From contig NZ_CP084876.1 of NCBI RefSeq assembly GCF_020525925.1, positions 3,162,001 through 3,226,000 on the forward strand: a stretch of 64,000 nucleotides of DNA, given 5' to 3'. Within the stretch, counting starts at the first letter, position 1. Every line of letters begins with the position of its first letter. The notes under the pieces were generated by a model, which was not told the DNA's origin, made no database searches, and was given only the letters and a program-made list of their open reading frames with translations. Shown in pieces: positions 36,001 to 42,971 of this stretch. A program made the translations under genes and the position numbers. This stretch comes from Klebsiella quasipneumoniae subsp. quasipneumoniae (GTDB lineage: Bacteria; Pseudomonadota; Gammaproteobacteria; Enterobacterales; Enterobacteriaceae).

Positions 36001-36343
36001 GTCCCATTTCCTGCGCAGCCAGATCCAGCGCTTTCATTTCAGCAGCAGTCGCACCGGTGATGGCCTGCAGGTCTGATAATGCCTGTCCATATTGTCTGGA
36101 CGTGGTGACGATCGTACCGATGGAAAGGCCGGCTCCTGCCAGCCCCGCCAGCCGGCTGGCCATCCCGGATATCGACAGACCGACCTTTTTATAGGCGTCC
36201 TCCGTCTTTTTCGCGTCCGCCTGGGCATTACGGTTGAACCGTCGTGACTGGTTCTCCGCATCGCCATACGCTCCCAGCAGCTGGGATTTAAAACTGGCTG
36301 CGTTCAGGTGCAGCCCGACCGCTAAAGATGCGACGTCTGCCAT
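33008..36343 (-). CDS. H: tail tape measure protein
   Basis: This protein of 1111 residues starts MADVASLAVGLHLNAASFKSQL. The conserved tape measure domain follows (residues ~60-350: LQAITGATAAEMKALDLAAQEMGRTTEYSASQ in segments). Hydrophobic stretches occur near residue 530 (GPFGAAMLAGSGILYFH) and near the C-terminus (SSVMQTIMGVVGVGTSVVTG), and helical coils rich in Gln/Glu lie between. It sets tail length and leaves with the DNA. It begins at a TAATG overlap with the T frame. Confidence 0.92.
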   Translation of the reverse strand: MADVASLAVGLHLNAASFKSQLLGAYGDAENQSRRFNRNAQADAKKTEDAYKKVGLSISGMASRLAGLAGAGLSIGTIVTTSRQYGQALSDLQAITGATAAEMKALDLAAQEMGRTTEYSASQAAEALKLMASAKPELLKTSDGLQKATNSALILAQAAGTTLPDATRTLALSLNQYGASAQEADRYINVLAAGAKYGSSEIVDTAAAIKNGGVAAAQAGVGFEQLNAAIQVLAEREIKGGEAGTALRNVILNLEKGTDKSLKPSVVGLSQALTNLSGKNLSTAQAVKLFGVENLNAASILVQNRSKLDELTASLTGTKTAHEQASIRVNNLNGDLLGLSSAFEGMVIKIGQSSNGPLRSGIQVATEALNSLADNFNTVSSVALYSLIPVLSTKLTAGLRENIAAWRESQAAVKARAQADADIARKTLDSTAAILKQNDAEFGHYRQMERTAKQYGMNISYQDEFTRLIRQETEQTNLASQAKLKLAAANRQMSISARAASVAVGLARGALNLIGGPFGAAMLAGSGILYFHEKAKEARQSAIDLKDAVVETSEALMRLSLNQLNVKQFDLEDQYENQVVQRNQLIKEIQDADSRIGSLKGFDPFGQLEGVTKDQTRARADLDSVNEGLRKTEENIKRVSDAKTLAQLGLSGKITSLTDDLKGALSTPPKETGDGNPWGGDGGTGTGKGSKSQVDQFKTLRQQIEEAHASSLARINLQEKDSNRELQEAAKKNGASDADLQRALLMNAENYQKQRLDLAAQYSPAQETLRKEQEASRDLAELFKARLLDEKEYQAARITLARDTAKELLQAHADEIAAPALDIAGEVDPLVSLRNQLAQRQALLQAYYQGSAISKEQYEMLMQKATKESADAQYQTSLELYRSQGEFQSMAVGLFETAHERSSNFLTSMLTRTRSFKENMADLFSSLTQSIIKNLVDMAAQALVTSSVMQTIMGVVGVGTSVVTGAAGAGSGTAIQNAASNFQFNAKGGVYDSPSLSAYSNQVYDSPQFFAFAKGAGVFGEAGPEAIMPLTRAGDGSLGVRAVGGGQNAGASEGPKVFITIEGGNTSTQAPSGFEQFGQQIGSFVEKKYRELMAQDMRPGGMVWNAVKGQR

Positions 36344-36941
36344 TACATTAATGCCCTCATGACTGCCGCGCATTCATCATCGACCCGGGATGGCGCAGGT
36401 GTGGTTTCGGTAGGTGGCGCGTTTTCATCGACAGGACGGCGGAAAGTGCCTTGTTTCAGGAAGTAGGCTCGCCAGTGGTACAGAGTGTTGGCCGGCAATG
36501 CGGCAATTTTGGATGGGTCAGGCTCGCCCCAGCGGTCGGCCAGCCAGAAGATCAGCTCCAGCCAGGGCGAGTCACTCAGTTTTTTTCCGCTTCCTCCAGC
36601 TTGCCGATTGCGTGTTGCTTCACTTTTTCCACAGCGGCCAGCAGTTCGGGGTTTTCATGGGCCTTCAGCAGCTCGGCTGCCGTGGGTTTAAATTCATCCG
36701 GAATGGCCGTTCCATCCGGCTGAACCAGTGCATCGATGACGATCTGAATGACTTGCTCCGATGCCTCGCGCGCTGCGCCAGCTTTTGCGGTTTCAGCCAT
36801 TTTCTCTTCGTAGCTGATGAGGTAATCCCCGGTCAGGCGGCGGATGAATACGGTGGCGCCAAATAACTCGGTTTTAATGACGGTTGGCTCCGATTTAAGC
36901 AACGCGGATTTCAGCGTGGACAGGTAATCTTTATCTTTCAC
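36343..36941 (-). CDS. tail assembly chaperone G-T fusion by -1 frameshift
   Basis: Near the end of G the minus strand reads GCG GAA AAA AAC TGA. It contains the classic slippery heptamer A AAA AAC (36585-36579) right before the G stop. A -1 shift continues into an open frame of ~78 residues (LSDSPWLELIFWLADRWGEP ... AVMRALM) that ends TAATG on the tape measure start. The fusion would be about 199 residues. Lambda makes gpG and gpGT in the same way to load the tape measure; the T frame has no start codon of its own. Confidence 0.85.
36576..36941 (-). CDS. G: tail assembly chaperone G
   Basis: This acidic, Glu/Ala/Lys-rich protein of 121 residues (MKDKDYLSTLKSALLKSEPT) contains VFIRRLTGDYLISYEEK, the pattern of tail assembly chaperones. 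It lies between the major tail protein and tape measure genes. It is the unshifted product; most ribosomes should stop here. Confidence 0.85.
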   Translation of the reverse strand: MKDKDYLSTLKSALLKSEPTVIKTELFGATVFIRRLTGDYLISYEEKMAETAKAGAAREASEQVIQIVIDALVQPDGTAIPDEFKPTAAELLKAHENPELLAAVEKVKQHAIGKLEEAEKN

Positions 36942-36957
36942 AGATAGTCCTTAAAAA

Positions 36958-36983
36958 TAAAAAGCCACCCTAAGGTGGCTGTT
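36958..36983 (-). terminator. late-operon terminator after the major tail gene
   Basis: AGCCACCctaaGGTGGCT stem followed by five T on the minus strand, between the major tail gene and G. Confidence 0.75.
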
Positions 36984-36998
36984 TAAAGGTTAAGTTAA

Positions 36999-37460
36999 TC
37001 AGGCGCCGCCGGAGACAGCGACGGTTCCCCAGGTGATCTTGTTCTGTTTACCCTGAACAGTGATCTGGATGACCTCATTCGCCGGAGCGGCGATTTCATT
37101 CATCTGCCACCCGGACAGCGCCAGGAGCATCGTCGCTGTTCGCTTGTTGGGTAATTCGACGTATAACTGGATGGTCTTGCGGGCCTCTGCTGCGTTCAGC
37201 AGCGCGGCAAAATCGGTATTGCCCGGATCATCAATGAAGCCCAGCGACTTTTCAGGCCCGTCAGGCAGATCGCTGATGGACTGTTTCTGCTTATCCAGTA
37301 ACGTGGTGCAGTCGACAAAGCCCCCCGTCTGCCCCATTGCACCCAGCGCTTTACAGTTAATCAGCGGTTTCAGCGCTGACGTGGCAGCGCCAGGCTCCCC
37401 GTATTTCACAATGGTGCCCGCCGGCAACATCGCATATTCAGGCGAAGTTTTATCAGCCAT
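36999..37460 (-). CDS. major tail tube protein
   Basis: This protein of 153 residues starts MADKTSPEYAMLPAGTIVKY at ATG 37460, after AGAGAG. It carries QGKQNKITWGTVAVSGG near the end. Position between the connector genes and the G/T chaperones fits the tail tube (V equivalent). It lacks the extra Ig-like C-terminal domain of lambda V. Confidence 0.8.
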   Translation of the reverse strand: MADKTSPEYAMLPAGTIVKYGEPGAATSALKPLINCKALGAMGQTGGFVDCTTLLDKQKQSISDLPDGPEKSLGFIDDPGNTDFAALLNAAEARKTIQLYVELPNKRTATMLLALSGWQMNEIAAPANEVIQITVQGKQNKITWGTVAVSGGA

Positions 37461-37491
37461 GTTTCTCTCTCTTTTTATACGGCAGCGGATG

Positions 37492-37893
37492 CTACCTGTT
37501 TTCAATGCCGTTTCGGATTTCCACGGTTAACACGCGCAAAACGGTCTGGAGGTTGTAATCCAGGGCGGGTCGGATAAAGGGGTCTGCAACCTGTTTAACC
37601 GTGCCAAACTCCTGCGCCAGCGCCTTCATATGGTGCTGCTTGCTGGGGCCAACACGGAGCGTTACAACCGCGTTCCCTTTACCCTTGCGGGTGGAAGAGC
37701 GGATTTTGATTGAGTCCCGCATGTGCGGCCCGGCAGACGTTTCGTCAAAGCCGGCATGCTGCTTCATATCTTCCTCGACGACCTTTAGCGCTTCGCGCCC
37801 GGCATCCCGCAATACCTTCGTCGCCACTTTTTCGCCCAGGGCCATTAACTGCCGCTCCAGCTCATCCAGCCCTTTAACTTCCATTCGGATCAC
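37492..37893 (-). CDS. HK97 gp10-like tail completion protein
   Basis: This protein of 133 residues starts MIRMEVKGLDELERQLMALGEKVATKVLRDAGREALKVV in segments. ALAQEFGTVKQVADPFIRPAL is the core motif of the HK97-gp10 family of head-tail joining proteins. It overlaps the downstream-facing tail terminator stop by 4 bases. Confidence 0.85.
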   Translation of the reverse strand: MIRMEVKGLDELERQLMALGEKVATKVLRDAGREALKVVEEDMKQHAGFDETSAGPHMRDSIKIRSSTRKGKGNAVVTLRVGPSKQHHMKALAQEFGTVKQVADPFIRPALDYNLQTVLRVLTVEIRNGIENR

Positions 37894-38279
37894 GAGGAGT
37901 CCTCCACGTAGTGAATGATGAAATCGCGGGTCAGGCGATACTGAATGCGACGATTCGTCAGCTGGTTTTTATCCTGATGGATACCGCCTCGCTCCACATA
38001 CTGAACCGGGATACCCTCCAGTTGGCCATGAACGACGGACTTCAGTTCCGTCCAGATTTTTTTATCCAGCTGCAGCAGTGAGGTGTAATCATCGAGACGG
38101 CACAGATTCACCTGGATACGGGCAGATACGATCCCCGTTCGCAACATTCCCGAGACCATTTCCGGGTCAGAGATACGCTGAAAGGTCGCACCTTCCTGGA
38201 CCGTGTCCGGCAGTAAAAGCGGATACGCATTCATGCCGGTGATGCGCTCCAGCGCACCCTTAATCGCCAGCTCTATCAT
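37890..38279 (-). CDS. tail terminator protein (DUF3168-like)
   Basis: This protein of 129 residues starts MIELAIKGALERITG at ATG 38279, inside the end of the head closure gene. RISDPEMVSGMLRTGIVSAR and the helical LDDYTSLLQLDKKIWTEL match tail terminator proteins that cap the tail tube. Called from position and length; similarity is modest. Confidence 0.7.
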   Translation of the reverse strand: MIELAIKGALERITGMNAYPLLLPDTVQEGATFQRISDPEMVSGMLRTGIVSARIQVNLCRLDDYTSLLQLDKKIWTELKSVVHGQLEGIPVQYVERGGIHQDKNQLTNRRIQYRLTRDFIIHYVEDSS

Positions 38280-38598
38280 GCCGCCCGTCAGCCTCCCCCG
38301 TGATAATGATCCGGTCTGTTTTGCGGTCGATATTCCGGACGGTATAAACCAGATTTTTCGTCGTGATTTTCCAGTCAATATCAACCAGCACGCCCGGATA
38401 GACCGTGAACAGGCAGGTTTCCACCACCTGCTGCTGATCCAGCGTGCGGACTTTTCGCCCCGATACCAGCTCCCGTTTTGCCCACGCTTTTCCCGATTCA
38501 ACCTGCTTTTCCGGTAGCGGTTCGCCCAGCGGCCCACGACCGGACTGAACGTAGCTAATTGCAATGCGACAGTTCATATCACCCGGTTTCAGGCTCAT
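38260..38598 (-). CDS. head closure protein
   Basis: This small beta-barrel protein of 112 residues (MSLKPGDMNCRIAISY; WAKRELVSGRKVRTLDQQQV; DIDWKITTKNLVYTVRNID) belongs to the SPP1 gp16/HK97-type head-tail adaptor family. ATG 38598 overlaps the upstream stop (ATGA). It joins the connector to the tail. Confidence 0.85.
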   Translation of the reverse strand: MSLKPGDMNCRIAISYVQSGRGPLGEPLPEKQVESGKAWAKRELVSGRKVRTLDQQQVVETCLFTVYPGVLVDIDWKITTKNLVYTVRNIDRKTDRIIITGEADGRHDRAGD

Positions 38599-38912
38599 AG
38601 CGTATGCTCCTGCAGGGGGAAAAGAAGATGCCTCACCGCAGTGGTTTCCAGCCACTGTCCGGTATGGCCATTCAGATACGCATCGCTGACCAGAAACTGA
38701 ATAGCCAGCCGGATATCTTCATCCGCGATAAATCCGCGGACGGTCTCCGGGAGCGCCTGCAGCTCTTCATCACTGGTGACCAGCTTGCAGTAGTAATCAC
38801 GCTCGATGCTCCGCTGCGCGGCGTTCACCATTTGCGTGAGCATGGCATCATGCTCCGTGAAGTCCAGTTCCAGGCGTAGCTGGGTTTTCACATCATCCAA
38901 TGTCAGTATCAA
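38595..38912 (-). CDS. head-tail connector (gp6-like)
   Basis: This helical protein of 105 residues starts MILTLDDVKTQLRLELD, with MVNAAQRSIERDYYCKL and DIRLAIQFLVSDAYLN typical of gp6-like connectors that ring the portal. It overlaps its neighbours on both sides. Confidence 0.88.
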   Translation of the reverse strand: MILTLDDVKTQLRLELDFTEHDAMLTQMVNAAQRSIERDYYCKLVTSDEELQALPETVRGFIADEDIRLAIQFLVSDAYLNGHTGQWLETTAVRHLLFPLQEHTL

Positions 38913-39153
38913 AATCGCTGTCTCCCGGCTTCGGTTTCAGCGCACGTTCGGCATCCTCCGGCCATACCGCGATACGCCGCTTAACCAGTTCTTCGGCGCG
39001 CGATCCTTCAAAGCACGCGATATCTCCACGGGAATAACGGTGGTGCGGCCCAAGGAACACAACGGATTTACGCTCTGCCTGTGCGACCACGGTCGCATGG
39101 TTGTCCTGTGTGCCTGTTTCTTCCGGCTCCACTGCTTTATTTTTCGCAGCCAT
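38893..39153 (-). CDS. small head-region protein, unknown
   Basis: This protein of 86 residues starts at ATG 39153 after AGGAG (MAAKNKAVEPEETGTQ), has a charged N-terminus and a conserved-looking centre (RYSRGDIACFEGSRAEELVK). It sits between the capsid and connector genes, where head fibre or decoration proteins often lie. No family recognised. Confidence 0.7.
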   Translation of the reverse strand: MAAKNKAVEPEETGTQDNHATVVAQAERKSVVFLGPHHRYSRGDIACFEGSRAEELVKRRIAVWPEDAERALKPKPGDSDFDTDIG

Positions 39154-39171
39154 AACATTCTCCTGAAAGGG

Positions 39172-39192
39172 AAAAGCCCGCATATGCGGGCC
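39172..39192 (-). terminator. terminator downstream of the capsid gene
   Basis: GCCCGCATATGCGGGC palindrome followed leftward by four T, between the capsid gene and the 86-residue gene. Confidence 0.6.
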
Positions 39193-39211
39193 ATATTTAC
39201 TGAGGGATGGG

Positions 39212-40498
39212 TTAGAACAGGACGCCGGTACCCAGCACCAGGCCTTCCGGATGACGGAAGCCAATATCATGCTCAGTAACAACGCGGATTAGCGACTGGT
39301 TACGGGAAAACGCAGATACCAGGGTGCCATCGGCATCGATGTAAGAGGCTTCCTTCGAGAAGTCGACTTTCATATTGCCGTCTTCAGCGATAACCACATC
39401 ATTGAAGTCAGCAAAGTAAATCTCAGTCTCCTTACCCCCGGTCCCCAGATTCGCAGGGATCGCGCTGGTACGCTGAACCGGATATCCTTTAAGTAATCCC
39501 TGAGCCATTTCCGGATAGACTTTGTTGCCGTTGCCGTCACGCAGCCCAAACAACTTCATATAGGTACGGTTCGACATGCCCCAGCCGCTGCTGATCATAT
39601 TGCTGTTGCCGTCCATCGCCATCAAAATGATCTTGTCCAGGTACTCGTCAACTGTGTTCAGGTTGATCGCTGCATCAGCTTCCCACGGCAGCAGGCGGTT
39701 CCACTGCGTCGCGCGCGCCTTCATACCAATCGGTGTATCGCCGGTACCGTCATCGCGCATAAAGGCTTTATCCTCACGCACTGAGATGGCGGTCAGAATA
39801 TCCTGCAGGACCAGCTGCTCGACGTTGAATCCGGCGCGGCCAATCAGTGCATTGGAAATAGGCACCATCGCAATCAGAGTTTTCGCCGTAAGTTTTACAT
39901 CATCAAAGCGTGTTTCTGATGTCTTGGCGTCTTTGTTTTCTCCTGTGTAGCTTGCCGTTGCTCCACCGGCCACGCGTGGTAGCGTCATATTACCGTTAGG
40001 CAGCGGAACGGGACGGGCGCCCAGCTTGCGGACGATGGTTCGGTCGCTCAGTAGCTCGATCACCTCACTGTGGAGGTTCTGCGGAATAAGCACACCACCG
40101 GACGCCGCTGCGGTGGAAATGGCCATCGATACGGACTGGTCATTCAGCTCTTCTGAAGCGAATTTTGCCGCGTCCTGCAGATTCCCTGCGCCTGCGGCGA
40201 CAGACATAACCAGTCGGGTCATGCCAGCACCGGTGTACTGTTTAGGCTCCTGCTTAACAATAATGCCGGGGGCCTGCTGAGTCGCTTTCACGGGTTTTGC
40301 GACCAGCGCCGCAGCACGTTCGGCGGCTTCCAGGCGTTCAATTTTGGCGCTGATATCAGTGAACTGCTGCTGCAGGTTCGCAAACTCCGTCAGCTGCTCC
40401 GCAGTCAGCGTGCTGCCGCTGGCGTCAATGGTTGCCAGGGCCTGAACCTGTTCGTTGATACCCGCACGCTGACGACGCAATTCTTCAATCTGTGGCAT
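39212..40498 (-). CDS. HK97-fold major capsid protein
   Basis: This protein of 428 residues has residues 1-~115 as an acidic coiled-coil delta/scaffold domain (EFANLQQQFTDISAKIERLE). The HK97 fold follows (LLSDRTIVRKLGARPVPLPNG; GFNVEQLVLQDILTAISVREDKAF; WGMSNRTYMKLFGLRD). It ends with the usual GFRHPEGLVLGTGV strand. The delta domain would be removed by the adjacent S49 protease. Confidence 0.93.
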   Translation of the reverse strand: MPQIEELRRQRAGINEQVQALATIDASGSTLTAEQLTEFANLQQQFTDISAKIERLEAAERAAALVAKPVKATQQAPGIIVKQEPKQYTGAGMTRLVMSVAAGAGNLQDAAKFASEELNDQSVSMAISTAAASGGVLIPQNLHSEVIELLSDRTIVRKLGARPVPLPNGNMTLPRVAGGATASYTGENKDAKTSETRFDDVKLTAKTLIAMVPISNALIGRAGFNVEQLVLQDILTAISVREDKAFMRDDGTGDTPIGMKARATQWNRLLPWEADAAINLNTVDEYLDKIILMAMDGNSNMISSGWGMSNRTYMKLFGLRDGNGNKVYPEMAQGLLKGYPVQRTSAIPANLGTGGKETEIYFADFNDVVIAEDGNMKVDFSKEASYIDADGTLVSAFSRNQSLIRVVTEHDIGFRHPEGLVLGTGVLF

Positions 40499-40521
40499 TT
40501 GATTTCTCTCTTTTTAGACAT

Positions 40522-40548
40522 AAAAAAAGCAGCCTGCTGGCTGCTTAA
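40522..40548 (-). terminator. late-operon terminator before the capsid gene
   Basis: AAGCAGCC/GGCTGCTT stem followed by seven T on the minus strand, between the protease and capsid genes. Confidence 0.8.
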
Positions 40549-40575
40549 GGTGACGCGGTTTGTGTTTGCGCCGGG

Positions 40576-41496
40576 TTACATTTTGGTTTGCAGGTCCATC
40601 GCGGCTGCCTGCATCTGAATGGAGGTTTTTTGACGGGGTTGCTGATACTTTGCCGCGATAGCATTGATCGCCGCCTGGGGGTCAGAGACTTCATCCGCCA
40701 GGCCGGCAGACACCGCGCCAGGGCCAAAATACAGCCCCGCCTGCGTATCAATGACGGCCTGCTGCTTCAGGCCGCGATATTCGGCCACCGACCCCGTAAA
40801 CGTCTTGTACATTTCGTCGATCATGCCCTGGAACATACCCAGCGACTCTTCACTCAGTGGTTCATGTTGGGTGCCGTTATTTTTGTTATCTCCCCGGTAA
40901 ATGGTGGTGAACGTCAGCCCCATTTTTTCTTCCATCTTCGACGTATCGAGGTGCTCCATGATCACACCAATCGACCCCACGCCACTGGTCTGGCTGACGA
41001 TGATTTTGCTGCAGGCCGATGCGATGAAATACGCGGCGGAATACGCGCTGTAGTTCACAATCGCCGTGATGGGCTTCGTATCGCGAGACTGATAAATGTA
41101 ATCGGCCAGCTCCTTGCACCCCACCGCTGCGCCGCCGCCGGAGTTAATATCCAGAACGATTTCGCTGATTGAGGGGTCGTTTAACGCCGCCTGCAACTGC
41201 CCGCGGATCCGCTCGTAGCTGGTCAGCTCGGAGCACATCGCCGTAATCTGCCCCCGGCGTGGAACGAGAATGCCGTGAACGGGGATCACCGCCACCCCGC
41301 CGGTGGGCTGGACCTGCTCAGCAGCAGGTGATTTACCCGGATTCAATGCCATCTGAATGGCGGCATCTTCGGTGATCCCCTGAATACGGGGGATGAGCAC
41401 CGCTTTCACGGAGTCCATTGTTTGCCGCGTCACGTAATGCGGCACGCCAAAGACCATATCTGCCAGGTGCGGCAGGTTAATTAATTTCGTTGTCAT
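40576..41496 (-). CDS. S49-family prohead protease
   Basis: This protein of 306 residues has the signal-peptide-peptidase-A fold segments VAVIPVHGILVPRRG, EIVLDINSGGGAAVGCKELAD, the catalytic Ser region NYSAYSAAYFIASAC and the Lys region GSIGVIMEHLDTSKMEEKMG. It matures the prohead and may contribute scaffold through its Gln-rich C-terminus. It lies between the portal and capsid genes, the usual order. Confidence 0.9.
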   Translation of the reverse strand: MTTKLINLPHLADMVFGVPHYVTRQTMDSVKAVLIPRIQGITEDAAIQMALNPGKSPAAEQVQPTGGVAVIPVHGILVPRRGQITAMCSELTSYERIRGQLQAALNDPSISEIVLDINSGGGAAVGCKELADYIYQSRDTKPITAIVNYSAYSAAYFIASACSKIIVSQTSGVGSIGVIMEHLDTSKMEEKMGLTFTTIYRGDNKNNGTQHEPLSEESLGMFQGMIDEMYKTFTGSVAEYRGLKQQAVIDTQAGLYFGPGAVSAGLADEVSDPQAAINAIAAKYQQPRQKTSIQMQAAAMDLQTKM

Positions 41497-41532
41497 GTTG
41501 TCTTCCAGGTCATCCCGCGCGGCGGGAAATAA

Positions 41533-42792
41533 TCAGGCTCTGGCCAGAAGGGTTTCGATTTCGGCCAGCTGTTTTGCTGTCGGCGATTTATCGCCAGGAA
41601 GGATCTTCGCGCTGTCGACCATGTTGAGCGGCGTCAGGTATTTATCCCCGCCGGCAATTGGCGGCAGATTCTCCATACGCCGGATATCGTTAGTGGATAG
41701 CCATCCCCACTGGCGGCCCAGCGCATAAGATTCATAGCGTGATTTCTGATCGCCTCGCAGCAGCCCGGAAACATTGAACTCGATGTACAAATCGCGGCGT
41801 TCGCTGGGCAGAAGCAGATCGCGCTGCAGCGCACCCTCATGGCGTTTCAGCCAGGCCAGCAGCGTATACATCACGAACTGCAGGCCCTGGTGCTCGATGT
41901 TGTTGTTGGTTGCTTTCGCCAGCATCTGCACCATATGTGGCGGGATTTTATAGAGCCGGCAGACCTCTTCCACGCCCCACTGCCGCGACTGTAGCAGCTG
42001 CGCCTTTTCGTTATCCTGCGACAGTTGTTTGTAGCTCATGCCCTCCTGCAGCAATGCCACAGAGAACATATTGTGAATACCGGAATGGCGCTCGGTCCAT
42101 TTCGCCAGCAGGCGATCAATAGCATCCTGGCTTTTAATGGTCGCAGCCTCTTTCGGACGCTCTATCACCCCGCTCATCGTTGTCCCGCGCCGGAATGTCG
42201 CGGCCGCATGCTCCTCAACCGCCAGATTCAGCCCCAGAACATCGGCGTTCGTCTGAATTGGGGAACTGCCGATATAGCCATCCAGAGAAAAGACCTTCAC
42301 ATGGTGCATCATGCGCATCGGCAGAATTTCGCCGACTTCCGGGAGTTCGTAATACGGCATACCGTCCGGCCCTTTCAGCACAATGACCTTTTTCGGGTTA
42401 ATGGGGATCAGCTCTTTCGGGTAGCCTTTTCCGTCCCGTTCGATGATCGAGTAGCAATTTCCCTCAAGCCCCAGCAACCCCTGCTGCTGCTCGAAATACT
42501 CGAATGAGGTGTCTTTCCTGTTGGGCTGGGAGTGAATCAGGTCATAAACCGGGTGGTCCGTCGCACGCTGGCGCCCGCCATTTTTATCCCGCCGGTAGAG
42601 TTCGCACGGCAGCTGCGCGACTGACTCCGCCAGGAGGGTGACACAGGCCCGGACCGCTGAAAGTCCAAGAGCGGTTTCCGGCGTGATTATGATGCCAGTT
42701 TTGCTCTGGCTTGAACGAACCCCGCCCAGCATGGCTTCCCAGAAGCTATTACCCGAGTATTGTCGGCCCCTGAACATCTGGGGTAGGAACAT
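41533..42792 (-). CDS. portal protein, HK97 family
   Basis: This protein of 419 residues contains LSAVRACVTLLAESVAQLPCELYRR in segments, the EEHAAATFRRGTTMSGVIERP clip region and VEEVCRLYKIPPHMVQML, all typical of HK97-type portals. It starts at a TAATG overlap with the small membrane protein gene. Confidence 0.93.
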   Translation of the reverse strand: MFLPQMFRGRQYSGNSFWEAMLGGVRSSQSKTGIIITPETALGLSAVRACVTLLAESVAQLPCELYRRDKNGGRQRATDHPVYDLIHSQPNRKDTSFEYFEQQQGLLGLEGNCYSIIERDGKGYPKELIPINPKKVIVLKGPDGMPYYELPEVGEILPMRMMHHVKVFSLDGYIGSSPIQTNADVLGLNLAVEEHAAATFRRGTTMSGVIERPKEAATIKSQDAIDRLLAKWTERHSGIHNMFSVALLQEGMSYKQLSQDNEKAQLLQSRQWGVEEVCRLYKIPPHMVQMLAKATNNNIEHQGLQFVMYTLLAWLKRHEGALQRDLLLPSERRDLYIEFNVSGLLRGDQKSRYESYALGRQWGWLSTNDIRRMENLPPIAGGDKYLTPLNMVDSAKILPGDKSPTAKQLAEIETLLARA

Positions 42793-42971
42793 TATTTACC
42801 TCCGCCATTGCTGATGCCGGAGGAAAAGGCCCGGGTTGTCATATATGACCAGCCCAGACAAATAATCCCTCCTGTTATCAATCCCACTGATGGAGAAATA
42901 AGCCAGGCACCTGCGGATAACAATCCAGCACCAGTGAGGCCGACAATAAAACTCAGAACTGAAATTAGCAT
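42792..42971 (-). CDS. small two-helix membrane protein between terminase and portal
   Basis: This protein of 59 residues starts at ATG 42971 within the terminase end (ATGCTAA) and stops TAATG on the portal start. It has two hydrophobic stretches (LISVLSFIVGLTGAGLLSAG; SVGLITGGIICLGWSYM) and a Ser/Gly-rich tail. Both ends are coupled to neighbours, which supports translation. Many HK97-like phages have a tiny membrane protein at this spot; its role is unknown. Confidence 0.7.
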   Translation of the reverse strand: MLISVLSFIVGLTGAGLLSAGAWLISPSVGLITGGIICLGWSYMTTRAFSSGISNGGGK

